In this document: in pieces, positions 45,919 through 54,544 of the stretch
How the letters are laid out: each line of letters starts with the position of its first letter
Position numbering within the stretch: the first letter of the stretch is position 1
NCBI GenBank assembly: GCA_046291875.1
Contig: JBKBSF010000012.1
Span: 62,001 to 126,000, forward strand
Reading direction: 5' to 3'
Source: SKVR01 sp046291875
GTDB lineage: Bacteria; Bacteroidota; Bacteroidia; Bacteroidales; UBA7960
Length of the DNA: 64,000 nucleotides
Made by a program: the position numbers and the translations under genes
The notes under the pieces: generated by a model
Database searches by the model: none
Told to the model about the DNA's origin: nothing
What the model saw: only the letters and a program-made list of their open reading frames with translations

Positions 45919-47967
45919 ATGGAAAAACAAGCACGTTTTGAACCCCGTGTGATATGTTTCCGCCGCTGGAGTCGCCGGTCATGGGCGGCTTTTAGCAGTA
46001 TGGGCAAGCATATCCGTATCGGGGTATTAGGTTTAACGTGTTCGCTCCTGTGGGTTCCGGTTCATTCCAACAACCCATCTGACACCATCTGGGTACCTGC
46101 CTCTGCAGAGGTCTTCCTGCTGGAAGAGGTAGTGGTGAGCGCAGGGCTGGCTCCGGTATTGAGCTCGGAGCTCATGCGTGTGGTGCAGGTAATTTCCCGT
46201 CCGGAGATTGAGCAGGCTGCCGCCAGTGATCTGGCAGGCCTGCTGGCAACCCTGCGCTCGGTAGATATCCGGCAGAGGGGTGGGTTTGGAATGCAGGCCG
46301 ACATCAGTATCAGGGGTGGCACTTTCGATCAGGTATTGATCCTGGTCAATGGAGTCAATGTTACCGATCCGCAAACGGGTCACCACAACCTCAACATTCC
46401 CTTGCCCTTGCAGAGTATTGAGCGAATAGAAGTGCTTCAGGGCCCTGGTGCACGGCTTTTCGGCCCCAATGCGTTCAGTGGTGCCATTAACATCATTACC
46501 CGTTCACCCGGGACTGCTCCCCTGGAATACTCACTGGAAGGGGGTATGTATGGCTACGGTGCCATAAGTGCAGGAAAAGGGTTTGGCACAGAGCGATTCA
46601 GTCACCACCTGGCAGCAATGGGCCAGCGCAGCGATGGTTTTGCCGACAATACCGATTTTTCCTCTGCTCAACTCTTCTACAGGGGATATGCAGCACTGCC
46701 GGGCTTCAGTGCCGACTTTCAGCTGGCCTACAATGCTAAGGCTTTTGGTGCCAACAGTTTCTATACCCCGCGGTTTCCTGATCAGTTTGAAGAGATCCAT
46801 ACAGGGCTGGCTTCAATTCAACTCGCTTCTGCATCGGTTCCCAACGGAAAACTGAGGCTCTACTGGCGCAGGCAGTACGATCGGTTTGAGCTTTTCCGCA
46901 ATGAGGCACCTGCCTGGTATTCAGGCCACAACTACCACCTGGGAGATGTAGCCGGAGCATCTTTGTCCTGGCAGAAACAATGGAGCAATGGCATTACCTC
47001 CGTGGGGCTCGATTACCGGCATGAGCAGATTTACAGTACAGTGCTGGGTGAGGAACTTTTCGAACCCGCCAGAGGTATGGGGCACCCCTCCGGTGGATAT
47101 ACACATTTCTACGAAAGAGGAGGGATAAGTTTTACGGCCGAGCACACCTATTATATAGGTAGTCTCAGTTTCTCCGGGGGGTTGCTCACCTGGGTGAACC
47201 CACAACTGGAAAAGGATATTGCTTTTTTCCCAGGGCTTGATGTGGGCTGGCAGATACAACCCGGGCTCAGGTGGTACTCCTCGTTCAACCGAACTCTGCG
47301 ACTGCCCACTTTTACCGATTTGTTCTATGAGGGCCCATCCAATACTGGCAACCCCGGTTTGCAGCCAGAGGAAGCTTTATCGGCTGAAACTGGCCTGAAG
47401 GCCTCATGGGGTTCCTGGAGAATGGAAACATCGCTTTTCAGGCGATGGGGTAGTAATATGATAGACTGGATTATGAGCCCCGGAGACGACAAATGGCGAA
47501 GCATGAATTTTACCCGCGTAAACTTCACAGGGCTGGAGGTGAGCTTGCAGTCGCCTGCAGTGCATCTTAGCCCAGATACGAAACCTTTGCTTTTTTCGGT
47601 CCATTACAGTTATTTGCAAGCCGATAAATCTGCCGGCGAATTTATTTCCAACTATGTTCTGGATTATGCCCGGCAGAAAACGGATCTGCAACTTCTGGCA
47701 CCCCTGTACCGCAACAGCGGGTTCAGGCTCGATATAAGCCGCATAGAGCGGGAGGGAGGCTACATGCTTTTTGAGGATGGTGTTTTTACGGAACAAAGAG
47801 ACTTTGCACCTTTCTGGCTGGCCCATCTCAGGTTGTATTACCGCACAGGCAACCAGGAGTTCTTTGCTGAGATCAATAACCTTTTCGATACCCATGTGGT
47901 GAGTATTGCCAATGTGCCTCAGCCAGGCAGGTGGATCAGGGCGGGGGTTCGGGGTGAGCTCAGGTAA
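45919..47967 (+). CDS. TonB-dependent outer-membrane receptor
   Basis: 682 residues. An N-terminal hydrophobic segment near residues 32-46 acts as signal peptide; ATG 46000 (MGKHIRIGVLGLTCSLLW) would give a more usual one. The plug domain (about 65-180) has LEEVVVSAG (TonB-box-like), LRSVDIRQRGGFGMQADISIRGGTFDQVLILVNG and IERIEVLQGPGARLFGPNAFSGAINIIT. The barrel runs to the C terminus with the usual closing strands (EFFAEINNLFDTHVV, GRWIRAGVRGEL). No N-terminal carboxypeptidase-like domain and no SusD partner, so it is more like BtuB/FepA receptors than SusC. The ligand is not predictable. Its 3' end overlaps truA by 8 bases on the opposite strand. Confidence 0.92.
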   Translation: MEKQARFEPRVICFRRWSRRSWAAFSSMGKHIRIGVLGLTCSLLWVPVHSNNPSDTIWVPASAEVFLLEEVVVSAGLAPVLSSELMRVVQVISRPEIEQAAASDLAGLLATLRSVDIRQRGGFGMQADISIRGGTFDQVLILVNGVNVTDPQTGHHNLNIPLPLQSIERIEVLQGPGARLFGPNAFSGAINIITRSPGTAPLEYSLEGGMYGYGAISAGKGFGTERFSHHLAAMGQRSDGFADNTDFSSAQLFYRGYAALPGFSADFQLAYNAKAFGANSFYTPRFPDQFEEIHTGLASIQLASASVPNGKLRLYWRRQYDRFELFRNEAPAWYSGHNYHLGDVAGASLSWQKQWSNGITSVGLDYRHEQIYSTVLGEELFEPARGMGHPSGGYTHFYERGGISFTAEHTYYIGSLSFSGGLLTWVNPQLEKDIAFFPGLDVGWQIQPGLRWYSSFNRTLRLPTFTDLFYEGPSNTGNPGLQPEEALSAETGLKASWGSWRMETSLFRRWGSNMIDWIMSPGDDKWRSMNFTRVNFTGLEVSLQSPAVHLSPDTKPLLFSVHYSYLQADKSAGEFISNYVLDYARQKTDLQLLAPLYRNSGFRLDISRIEREGGYMLFEDGVFTEQRDFAPFWLAHLRLYYRTGNQEFFAEINNLFDTHVVSIANVPQPGRWIRAGVRGELR

Positions 47968-48727
47968 ATATTTCAGGCGGATAAGCCGCTCCCATAAAGT
48001 AAAGACCGCAGCCCGGCACAGAATAGCCCGCTTTGCTGCGGTTTTTGCTTTCTATGATCCTTACCAGATCGTTGAGGGTGATCTTTCCCAAACCCACATC
48101 GGTGAGTGTGCCTACTATGGCACGAACCATATTGCGCAGAAAACGGTTGGCACGAATAGAGAAGATCAGCTGATGCCCCTCCTTGCGCCAGTGAGCTTCC
48201 ATAATCTGGCATAAGTAATTATTGACCTGTGTATTGCTTTTGGAGAAACACTCAAAGTCCTGGAATTCAAGAAGCAGGGAGGCAGCCTGCTGCATGGCAT
48301 CAAGATTAAGCTCGCGCTCCATACGCCAGGCCTTGTTGATAAGGAAAGGGTCTTTTTGCGTGCATATGATGTACTCATATTCGCGCCACAGGGCACTGTA
48401 GCGGGCATGAGCCTCAGAAGATACCTCATTGAGAGAGTGTACTGCGATATCAGCAGGCAAAATACTGTTGAGTTTATAGATCAGTTGTTGCGGGTCAAGT
48501 GGATTGGCAGTGTAATCAAAATGAGCGGTATAGGAGCGTGCATGTACGCCGGTATCGGTACGACCGGCCCCTGTTAGGGAAACAGGCTGGCGCAGGAGCA
48601 TTTTCAGGGCACTCTCCAGAACACTTTGCACCGTTACGGCATTGGGTTGCACCTGCCAGCCATGGTAGGCTGTACCTTCAAAACTCAATGCCAGAAAATA
48701 TCTTCTCGTCTGAGGCTCTATCTCCAT
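47960..48727 (-). CDS. truA: tRNA pseudouridine(38-40) synthase TruA
   Basis: 255 residues. RYFLALSFEGTAYHGWQVQPNAVTVQSVLE at the N terminus and the catalytic GRTDTGVHARSYTAHF (Asp) are TruA signatures, with FSIRANRFLRNMVRAIVGTLTDVG in the C-terminal half. Length matches the family. ATG 48727 is taken; the frame extends to a TTG six codons earlier. It modifies uridines 38-40 in the anticodon stem. Confidence 0.94.
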   Translation of the reverse strand: MEIEPQTRRYFLALSFEGTAYHGWQVQPNAVTVQSVLESALKMLLRQPVSLTGAGRTDTGVHARSYTAHFDYTANPLDPQQLIYKLNSILPADIAVHSLNEVSSEAHARYSALWREYEYIICTQKDPFLINKAWRMERELNLDAMQQAASLLLEFQDFECFSKSNTQVNNYLCQIMEAHWRKEGHQLIFSIRANRFLRNMVRAIVGTLTDVGLGKITLNDLVRIIESKNRSKAGYSVPGCGLYFMGAAYPPEIFT

Positions 48728-49236
48728 AGTAAAACTGATTTGCAACGGGTTGTAATTGATCTGAAAGGGGCAGCCTGCAGGCCTTAACCCGTTTTTTTTG
48801 ACTATGCAAACCTAAGGTTTTTTCGGGTGATAATATGCAGTGGAGTGATACGGTTTTGTTGGCTCTTTTATCTTCTCTTCGTTTGTTTTTGTGCCGGCAG
48901 GTATTTTTTTCTTATTAACCGCAATCCAGCCAGTGAGTTGAGAAGACAAGCCGGATGGTATTCTTTACCGCAAAAGCATTATGTGTCGGCAGAGGTTGTG
49001 CTGCTTAAAGGAATACGGTTAATTATTAATTGGTAAATTTTTTTTAAATGCCTGATAAACAGGTAATATACGACACATTTAAGAAAAAATTATTTAGTTT
49101 CATTCTAAATTAGGGTTGTTTTGCGAAATTAATAAAGAAAAAATTCCTCAATTGAAAAACCCTTCTTATATTTGGCGTGAAAACCAAATATTTAACCTAT
49201 TCAAAACGCACATAAATTAATCAGAAAGGGAATTCT
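48728..49236. other. Intergenic region, 509 bp, upstream of hydrogenase set 1
   Basis: AT-rich, divergent between truA and the first hydrogenase gene. TATATTTG at 49167-49174 is a good -7 box about 60 bases before the start codon, with no TTTG at the right distance. A 69-codon frame near 48.8-49.0 kb has a hydrophobic stretch but no other support. No Rex-like operator found here. Confidence 0.5.
49167..49174 (+). promoter_or_regulatory. -7 box of hydrogenase set 1
   Basis: TATATTTG matches TAnnTTTG exactly. The closest TTG (49152-49154) is only 12 bases upstream, so either the -33 box is degenerate or the promoter needs an activator. Confidence 0.5.
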
Positions 49237-49704
49237 ATGACAAACATTGAAGAATTTGTTAAAAAGCAGGCAGAAGTTCACGGCAAGAGCCGCGAAAGTC
49301 TCATGCCTATTCTTCAGGCCGTAGTACAGTCAGAGCGATTTCTGTCGGAAGAGGCCATGGTTGCAATTGCCACAGAACTCGATATCAGCACGGCTGATGT
49401 TTTTGGCACTGCATCTTTTTACACTTTCCTTGACACCGTGCCACGCGGACGCAACATCATCCGGGTATGCAAAACCATTACCTGCCACATGAAAGGGAAG
49501 GATGCTGTAATTGGTGCACTGGAAGATACACTGAAAATCAAACTTGGTGAAACCACCTCCGACAGGCGTTTCAGCCTGCTGCAGGCCAATTGTTTGGGCT
49601 GGTGCCACAAGGGGCCTGTGATGCTCATCAATGATGAGGTATATCCTGAGGTAACCCCACAGTCGGCTGTGGAGGTCATCCAGGAATATCTTAAGCAGAA
49701 GTAG
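49237..49704 (+). CDS. NuoE/HydC-like [2Fe-2S] subunit of hydrogenase set 1
   Basis: 155 residues. A helical N-terminal part (ESLMPILQAVVQSERFLSEEAMVAIATELDI) leads to a thioredoxin-like domain with four Cys for a [2Fe-2S] cluster: VCKTITC (C-x4-C) and NCLGWC (C-x3-C). VFGTASFYTFLDTVPRG matches the NuoE VxxVxTFYxxF segment. It carries electrons between the NuoF-like flavoprotein and the rest of the complex. First gene of the NuoE-NuoF-HydA set; it is followed by nuoF after 48 bases. The homologous set 2 gene comes last in its own set. Confidence 0.92.
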   Translation: MTNIEEFVKKQAEVHGKSRESLMPILQAVVQSERFLSEEAMVAIATELDISTADVFGTASFYTFLDTVPRGRNIIRVCKTITCHMKGKDAVIGALEDTLKIKLGETTSDRRFSLLQANCLGWCHKGPVMLINDEVYPEVTPQSAVEVIQEYLKQK

Positions 49705-49752
49705 TACAAGCCAGGATTATTTTCATTTATCTATCCCAAAAGCACAATCATT

Positions 49753-50910
49753 ATGGAAAACAAAATAAAAAAAGTGGATCTTATTTTCGAGAAAATCGAT
49801 TATGTAGAGATCCTCGACCGAACTTTCAAAAGGACCCAGGACGAAATTATCCTGGATATTATTGACTCCGGACTTCGCGGACGCGGAGGGGCCGGTTTTC
49901 CTACCGGACTGAAATGGAAGTTTGCCAAGAATGAAGAATCTGATCAGAAATACGTGATCTGCAATGCCGATGAGGGCGAGCCTGGCACGTTTAAAGATCG
50001 TGAGATCCTCACCCAGGTACCCGAAAAGGTTTTGGCGGGTATGGCCATTTGTGGTAAAGCTACCGGTGCCAATGAAGGCTACATTTACCTCAGGGGAGAG
50101 TACAACTTCCTGCTGCCCAGCCTTTACAAGGTAATAGAGGAGTTTCATGCCAGGCTCAAAGAGTTGAATTTCGATTTCACCATCCGGATCAAATCGGGCA
50201 GTGGTGCCTATGTGTGCGGCGAAGAGACTGCCCTTATGGAATCCATGGAGGGTAAGCGAGGTGAGCCACGCAACAAGCCTCCTTTCCCAACCACCGCAGG
50301 ATACCTTGGCAAGCCCACTTCCATCAACAATGTGGAAACCCTCGTATTCGCCCTTATGATTGCCAAGGAAGGGCCTTCCCAATTCAAAGAGATGGGTACA
50401 TTCGACTCGCGTGGTTCGAAAGTGTTCTCCGTGTCGGGCGATACACCCAAAGCCGGAATTTATGAGCTTGAGCTGGGCATGAGCCTGGAAGACTTTGTAA
50501 ATGAGTTTGGCGATGGCGATACCAAGGCGGTGCAGATTGGAGGTGCTTCAGGCTATTGCGTTGCCCGTAAGCATTTCAAAGAAACGGTAATCGGGTTTGA
50601 AGGCATCCCCACAGGAGGTTCCATGATGCTGTTCAACAGCACCCGGTCTATGTACAATATCCTTACGGATTACCTTGAGTTTTTTGAGGAAGAATCCTGC
50701 GGACAATGTTCTCCCTGCCGTGTAGGTTGCCAGCAGTTGCTCAAAGGGATTGAGGCTGTTAAGAAAGGTATCAAGCCACCCGCATACCTCGACGATCTGC
50801 AGAAACTCTCTGAAACCATGAAGCTTGCTTCCAAATGTGGTCTCGGGCAGTCTGCCCCCAATCCTTTCAATTCCATTATCAACAATTTCAGGGAGGAAAT
50901 CATCTACTAA
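49753..50910 (+). CDS. NuoF-like NAD(H)-binding flavoprotein of hydrogenase set 1, minimal form
   Basis: 385 residues: only the NuoF core. FMN site GLRGRGGAGFPTGLKW, NAD/FMN contacts ICNADEGEPGTFKDRE and YVCGEETALMESMEGKRGEPR, SLBB region near 240-310, and a [4Fe-4S] site CGQCSPCRVGC with a distal Cys (SKCGLGQ). Unlike the set 2 HydB it lacks both the N-terminal [2Fe-2S] thioredoxin-like domain and the C-terminal two-[4Fe-4S] ferredoxin domain. It should oxidise NADH or reduce NAD+ and trade electrons with HydA1. In the bifurcating T. maritima-type enzymes the extra domains are part of the electron routes, so this complex may use NADH alone (inference). Confidence 0.92.
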   Translation: MENKIKKVDLIFEKIDYVEILDRTFKRTQDEIILDIIDSGLRGRGGAGFPTGLKWKFAKNEESDQKYVICNADEGEPGTFKDREILTQVPEKVLAGMAICGKATGANEGYIYLRGEYNFLLPSLYKVIEEFHARLKELNFDFTIRIKSGSGAYVCGEETALMESMEGKRGEPRNKPPFPTTAGYLGKPTSINNVETLVFALMIAKEGPSQFKEMGTFDSRGSKVFSVSGDTPKAGIYELELGMSLEDFVNEFGDGDTKAVQIGGASGYCVARKHFKETVIGFEGIPTGGSMMLFNSTRSMYNILTDYLEFFEEESCGQCSPCRVGCQQLLKGIEAVKKGIKPPAYLDDLQKLSETMKLASKCGLGQSAPNPFNSIINNFREEIIY

Positions 50911-50963
50911 AACCTTGTGTTTTAGCTTCTCCACTGTGATGTTAACTTTTAAAAGGAAAAAAA

Positions 50964-52745
50964 ATGAGCACATATAAAGTAAACCTGAAAATCAATAACC
51001 TGCCTGTTTCGGTAGATGAAGGCACTACCATATTGGATGCCGCCAAGCAATTGAATTTTAAAATTCCTACCCTTTGTCATCACGACGATTTGTGTGTGGC
51101 AGGAAATTGCCGCGTTTGTGTGGTTGAGCAGGTAGGCAACCGCCTATTGCCTGCTGCCTGTGCAACGCCCGTTTCAGAAGGGATGGAGATACTTACCAAC
51201 AGTATGAAGGTACGCCAGGCGCGCAAGCATGTTATCGAACTGCTTCTCTCTGAGCACAATGCTGAATGCACCATCTGCTACAAAAACGGAAACTGTGAGT
51301 TGCAGGAGCTCTCCAATGAGTATCGCACCGGCAACAAGCTTTTCCTGGATGTAAAGAAGCTGCGTGCTGCTGATATCTCTTCTCCTTCCATCGAAAAAGA
51401 CGACACCAAATGTATCCGTTGCCAGCGCTGTGTGCGCACCTGTACCCAGTTGCAGGCAGTGAGTGCCCTTACAGTGGCCCACAAGGGGAAGGATATGAAG
51501 ATCTCCACTTTCCTTGATAAACCCATGCACGATGTGGTATGCACCAACTGCGGACAGTGTATCAACCGTTGTCCTACCGCCGCATTGGTAGAGCGCAACT
51601 ACATCGACCAGGTGTTTGATGCCATCTACGATCCCAAAAAGTTTGTAGTAGTTCAAACTGCACCTGCCACACGGGTTGCCATCAGTGAGGAATTCGGTAT
51701 GGGGCCCAACCGCTCTACAGGAAAGATGGTGGCTGCGCTGCGCCGCCTGGGGTTCGACAAGGTACTGGATACCGATTTCACTGCCGACCTTACCATTATG
51801 GAAGAAGGCACCGAGCTGCTTACAAGACTCAAAGAAGCCCTGGTAGATGGCAAGGAAGTAGCACTGCCCATGATGACCAGCTGCTCACCCGGCTGGATCA
51901 AGTTTCAGGAACATATCTTCCCCGATATGCTCGACAATTTGTCTACCTGCAAATCGCCACAGCAGATGTTTGGCCCTCTGGCTAAAACCTACTATGCCGA
52001 AAAAATCAATAAAAACCCGGCCGATATGGTGGTAGTTTCGATCATGCCTTGCACTGCAAAAAAATACGAGGCCGATCGTCCGGAAATGAGAGGCAGCGGA
52101 TACAAGGATGTGGATTTTGTTCTTACCACACGCGAAATGGGTATGATGATCAAGCAGGCCGGAATTGATTTCGGCAAACTGGAGGATGAAAAGTACGACA
52201 GCATTCTTGGTGAATCTACCGGTGCCGCCGTTATCTTCGGAGCTACAGGAGGTGTTATGGAGGCAGCTCTGCGCACAGCCTATGAGATCGTTACGGGCAG
52301 AGAAGTGCCGTTTGCAAACCTCAACATCAAACCCGTAAGGGGCATGGAAGGGATCAAGGAGGCCGCAGTGAAGATCAAGGATGTGAAACCCGAGTGGAGC
52401 TTCCTGGAAGGAGTAGAACTGAAGGTAGCCATTGCACACGGACTTGCCAATGCCAAAGAACTCATGAACAGGATAAAAGACGGAACCGCCAACTACCACT
52501 TTATCGAGGTAATGGCATGCCCAAGCGGATGTATCGGTGGAGGCGGACAACCCATTCCCACCAATATGGAGATCCGCAAGAAGAGAGCGGCTGCCATTTA
52601 CGAAGAAGATGAAAAGATGGTATTGCGCAAATCGCATGAGAACCCTGAGGTTGCAGAGATTTATAAGTCATTCCTGCACAAACCCCTGGGGCACAGATCT
52701 CACGATTTGCTGCACACCCACTATTATCCGAAAAAACGTTATTGA
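50964..52745 (+). CDS. hydA: [FeFe]-hydrogenase catalytic subunit HydA of set 1, with Cys-to-Ser in L1 motif
   Basis: 593 residues, group A layout. N-terminal [2Fe-2S] (LCHHDDLCVAGNCRVC), His/Cys3 cluster (HNAECTICYKNGNC), two [4Fe-4S] (CIRCQRCVRTC and CTNCGQCINRC), then the H-cluster domain. L1 reads TSCSPGW, where group A enzymes have TSCCPGW. The first Cys (307, proton relay) is kept and the second position (308), an H-cluster [4Fe-4S] ligand in known structures, is Ser. L2 MPCTAKKYE and L3 VMACPSGCIGGGGQP are normal. A small C-terminal SSU tail ends HTHYYPKKRY. The Ser codon is TCA, two changes from TGC, so a single sequencing error does not explain it. The hydrogenase may be active with an altered ligand or changed in function. 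Confidence 0.93.
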   Translation: MSTYKVNLKINNLPVSVDEGTTILDAAKQLNFKIPTLCHHDDLCVAGNCRVCVVEQVGNRLLPAACATPVSEGMEILTNSMKVRQARKHVIELLLSEHNAECTICYKNGNCELQELSNEYRTGNKLFLDVKKLRAADISSPSIEKDDTKCIRCQRCVRTCTQLQAVSALTVAHKGKDMKISTFLDKPMHDVVCTNCGQCINRCPTAALVERNYIDQVFDAIYDPKKFVVVQTAPATRVAISEEFGMGPNRSTGKMVAALRRLGFDKVLDTDFTADLTIMEEGTELLTRLKEALVDGKEVALPMMTSCSPGWIKFQEHIFPDMLDNLSTCKSPQQMFGPLAKTYYAEKINKNPADMVVVSIMPCTAKKYEADRPEMRGSGYKDVDFVLTTREMGMMIKQAGIDFGKLEDEKYDSILGESTGAAVIFGATGGVMEAALRTAYEIVTGREVPFANLNIKPVRGMEGIKEAAVKIKDVKPEWSFLEGVELKVAIAHGLANAKELMNRIKDGTANYHFIEVMACPSGCIGGGGQPIPTNMEIRKKRAAAIYEEDEKMVLRKSHENPEVAEIYKSFLHKPLGHRSHDLLHTHYYPKKRY

Positions 52746-52777
52746 TCGGCTTCAGTAATTCTCTTTGAATATGTAAA

Positions 52778-52807
52778 ATGCCGGGGTACCCCAGGGTACT
52801 CCGGCAT
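52778..52807 (+). terminator. Hairpin after hydrogenase set 1
   Basis: 13-bp stem ATGCCGGGGTACC / GGTACTCCGGCAT with one G-T pair and CCAG tetraloop, 33 bases after the hydA stop. No T-run follows (TACCTTG), so it may stabilise the mRNA end as much as terminate. Confidence 0.65.
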
Positions 52808-53058
52808 ACCTTGTACCCCCTTAAACACCATACACCCTCACTGTTGAACTTGTTACCGGTTATAATTGTTAGCAATAACTGAAATAATGCTCTTTGTTTG
52901 AAGAAAAAGGTATGTAAATACTCCGGGCTGCTTTTATTTCTGAAAGAAAATAATCCTTTATGTTTCTGGGAAAATAAGCATCCAGTTAGGTTTGAGTTTT
53001 GTAAACAACACAAAAACAGCGCATAGGAGGAGTATTGTATTGGCACACCTTCCGAGAG

Positions 53059-53076
53059 ATGTTAATTGTTTAACAA
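53059..53076. promoter_or_regulatory. Candidate Rex operator upstream of rex
   Basis: ATGTTAATTGTTTAACAA: half-sites ATGTTAA and TTAACAA separated by four bases. The published Rex consensus form TTGTTAA-N4-TTAACAA is matched at 13 of 14 specified positions, the first base being A for T. It lies 16 bases upstream of the -33 box of the rex promoter, which suits autoregulation. Confidence 0.7.
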
Positions 53077-53092
53077 TGTATTAATTTTTTTC

Positions 53093-53122
53093 TTTGCTAT
53101 GTTGTTAGTTTGTGTAACTTTG
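53093..53122 (+). promoter_or_regulatory. Promoter of rex
   Basis: TTTG at 53093-53096, 18-base spacer, TAACTTTG at 53115-53122. Leader about 95 bases. Confidence 0.72.
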
Positions 53123-53224
53123 CAATGAAGAATTAATTATTTAATGCTGGACTGCCATCGGGCATTAATTGTTCGATAAAATGCAGATATACAGCAGGTT
53201 GTAAACCCTTAAAGCTGGAGCGAC

Positions 53225-53878
53225 ATGAGAGTAAAGACCACAAACGGAAAAGGCGAACAGAATCAGATACCGGAACCCACCCTGCGGCGCTTGCCGGGCT
53301 ACCTGAGTTTTTTCAAGGCTCTTCGCATTAATAATGTTGAGTTTGTTTCCAGCAGCCAGATCGCAGCCAATTTCAAAATGGACTCTACCCTGGTAACCAA
53401 AGACCTTGCTTACACCGGAGTGAAAGGGCGCACCAAAATTGGCTACAATGTAGAGCAGCTGATCGATACCATTGTAAATTTTCTGGATTTCAATAACCAG
53501 GAGAAAGCCTTTCTCTTTGGTGTTGGCAACCTGGGCAAAGCTCTGATCAAATACCAGGGCCTTAAAAATTACGGACTTGATATTGTAGCAGGATTTGATG
53601 TAGACCCTGGGGTGGTAAATTCTACCCTCAACAATGTAAAGATTTATCCTTTGGATGAGTTCCGTGATCTTTCACGCAAACACAATGTGCGACTGGGCAT
53701 TATTACTACCCCCGATGCAAGAGCCCAGGAAATTGCCGATCTGATGGTGGCATGGGGTATCAAAGCAATCTGGAATTTCACACCGCAATCCATCAAGGTA
53801 CCCGATAACATTATTGTGGAGAATACCTCTGTTTACTCCGATCTGGCTGTGATTCTCAATCGCCTCAACAACCAGTAA
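53225..53878 (+). CDS. rex: Redox-sensing transcriptional repressor Rex
   Basis: 217 residues. An N-terminal winged helix (about 15-85, PEPTLRRLPGYLSFFKAL, SSSQIAANFKMDSTLVTKDLAYTG) is followed by a Rossmann NAD(H) domain (about 90-200, FLFGVGNLGKALIKY, GFDVDPG, PDARAQEIADLMVAWGIKAIWNF). A C-terminal helix for domain swapping (NTSVYSDLAVILNRL) closes it. Rex binds DNA when NADH/NAD+ is low and leaves when NADH rises, releasing fermentative genes. A near-consensus operator lies ahead of this gene; none was found ahead of either hydrogenase set, so direct control of those sets is not shown here. Confidence 0.95.
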   Translation: MRVKTTNGKGEQNQIPEPTLRRLPGYLSFFKALRINNVEFVSSSQIAANFKMDSTLVTKDLAYTGVKGRTKIGYNVEQLIDTIVNFLDFNNQEKAFLFGVGNLGKALIKYQGLKNYGLDIVAGFDVDPGVVNSTLNNVKIYPLDEFRDLSRKHNVRLGIITTPDARAQEIADLMVAWGIKAIWNFTPQSIKVPDNIIVENTSVYSDLAVILNRLNNQ

Positions 53879-54184
53879 TTCCCCCATTTCTTTCGGTTGA
53901 AACCCTTGTGTTTACTTAAACCGATTCTAAATTACACCTCCATTTTTCGAAAAAACGATGTTTGTCTACATTTATGTCGCTTACAGCTTCACGAAAACTG
54001 TACTTGGTGGGCGTTTTTAAGTTGTGAATAAAGTAACAACAATCCTTGGTTTTTGCCTTGCAACACCTTATCTTTGCAGCGCAATGGGGTAGTTTCCAAA
54101 CCCTTTTTCCAGGGGTAACGCAACCCAACCCAGCTGCACAAGTGCCAGAGCTTTTTATCCATTATTGATCAACCCCAATTGCCC
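53879..54184. other. Intergenic region, 306 bp, between rex and the HydS cassette
   Basis: Contains the palindrome TTTTTCGAAAAA near 53.94 kb and the cassette promoter at its right end. No gene seen. Confidence 0.5.
54047..54076 (+). promoter_or_regulatory. Promoter of the HydS regulatory cassette
   Basis: TTG at 54047-54049, 19-base spacer, TATCTTTG at 54069-54076: both boxes perfect. It could drive all six genes from the first DRTGG gene to the second ATPase gene. Confidence 0.75.
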
Positions 54185-54529
54185 ATGACCGTTGCCCAGA
54201 TAGCCCAGATACTGAATGCCAGGATCATTTGCGGAGAAGACCGCCAGGATCATCACCTGGAAGTGGCTTGTGCATCCGACCTGATGAGCGATGTACTTAC
54301 CCTCAAAGAGGATAATGTATTGCTGGTTACCGGACTTGCCAACCTGCAAACCTTGCGTACTGCTGAGATGTCAGACATCCACTGTGTTGTCTTTGCTCGC
54401 AATAAAACCGTTAGCCCAGAGATGATCGAGCTGGCCCGCGAAAATGATATCATTGTGCTGGAATGCCCCTATTCTGTATTTCGCACCGCGGGTATTCTGT
54501 ATCAGGCTGGTATTAAACCCATTTATTAA
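54185..54529 (+). CDS. DRTGG-domain protein, first copy
   Basis: 114 residues, about the size of a lone DRTGG domain. MTVAQIAQILNARIICGED is followed by CASDLMSDVLTLKEDNVLLVTGL, the ASDLMSDVL segment typical of the stand-alone DRTGG proteins that sit beside sensory [FeFe]-hydrogenases. DRTGG domains also occur in phosphotransacetylase and HPr kinase N termini; their role is unknown, perhaps ligand binding or phospho-regulation. ATG 54185 is preferred to a TTG two codons earlier. A paralogue with the same motif occurs three genes downstream. Confidence 0.82.
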   Translation: MTVAQIAQILNARIICGEDRQDHHLEVACASDLMSDVLTLKEDNVLLVTGLANLQTLRTAEMSDIHCVVFARNKTVSPEMIELARENDIIVLECPYSVFRTAGILYQAGIKPIY

Positions 54530-54544
54530 TCCGGGAGGTATTCT

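Larger units (their letters stand above)
52746..53224. other. Intergenic region, 479 bp, between hydA (set 1) and rex
   Basis: Holds the set 1 hairpin, then about 250 bases without recognisable signals, then the Rex operator and the rex promoter. No gene seen on either strand. Confidence 0.55.

Noticed and set aside
48772..48781. Palindrome GCCTGCAGGC followed by a T-run as a terminator
   Set aside because: No plus-strand gene ends just upstream, and the stem is separated from the T-run by about ten bases.
48827..49036. Possible 69-residue small membrane protein upstream of hydrogenase set 1
   Set aside because: One hydrophobic stretch only; no promoter, no homologous pattern and codon use unlike neighbours.
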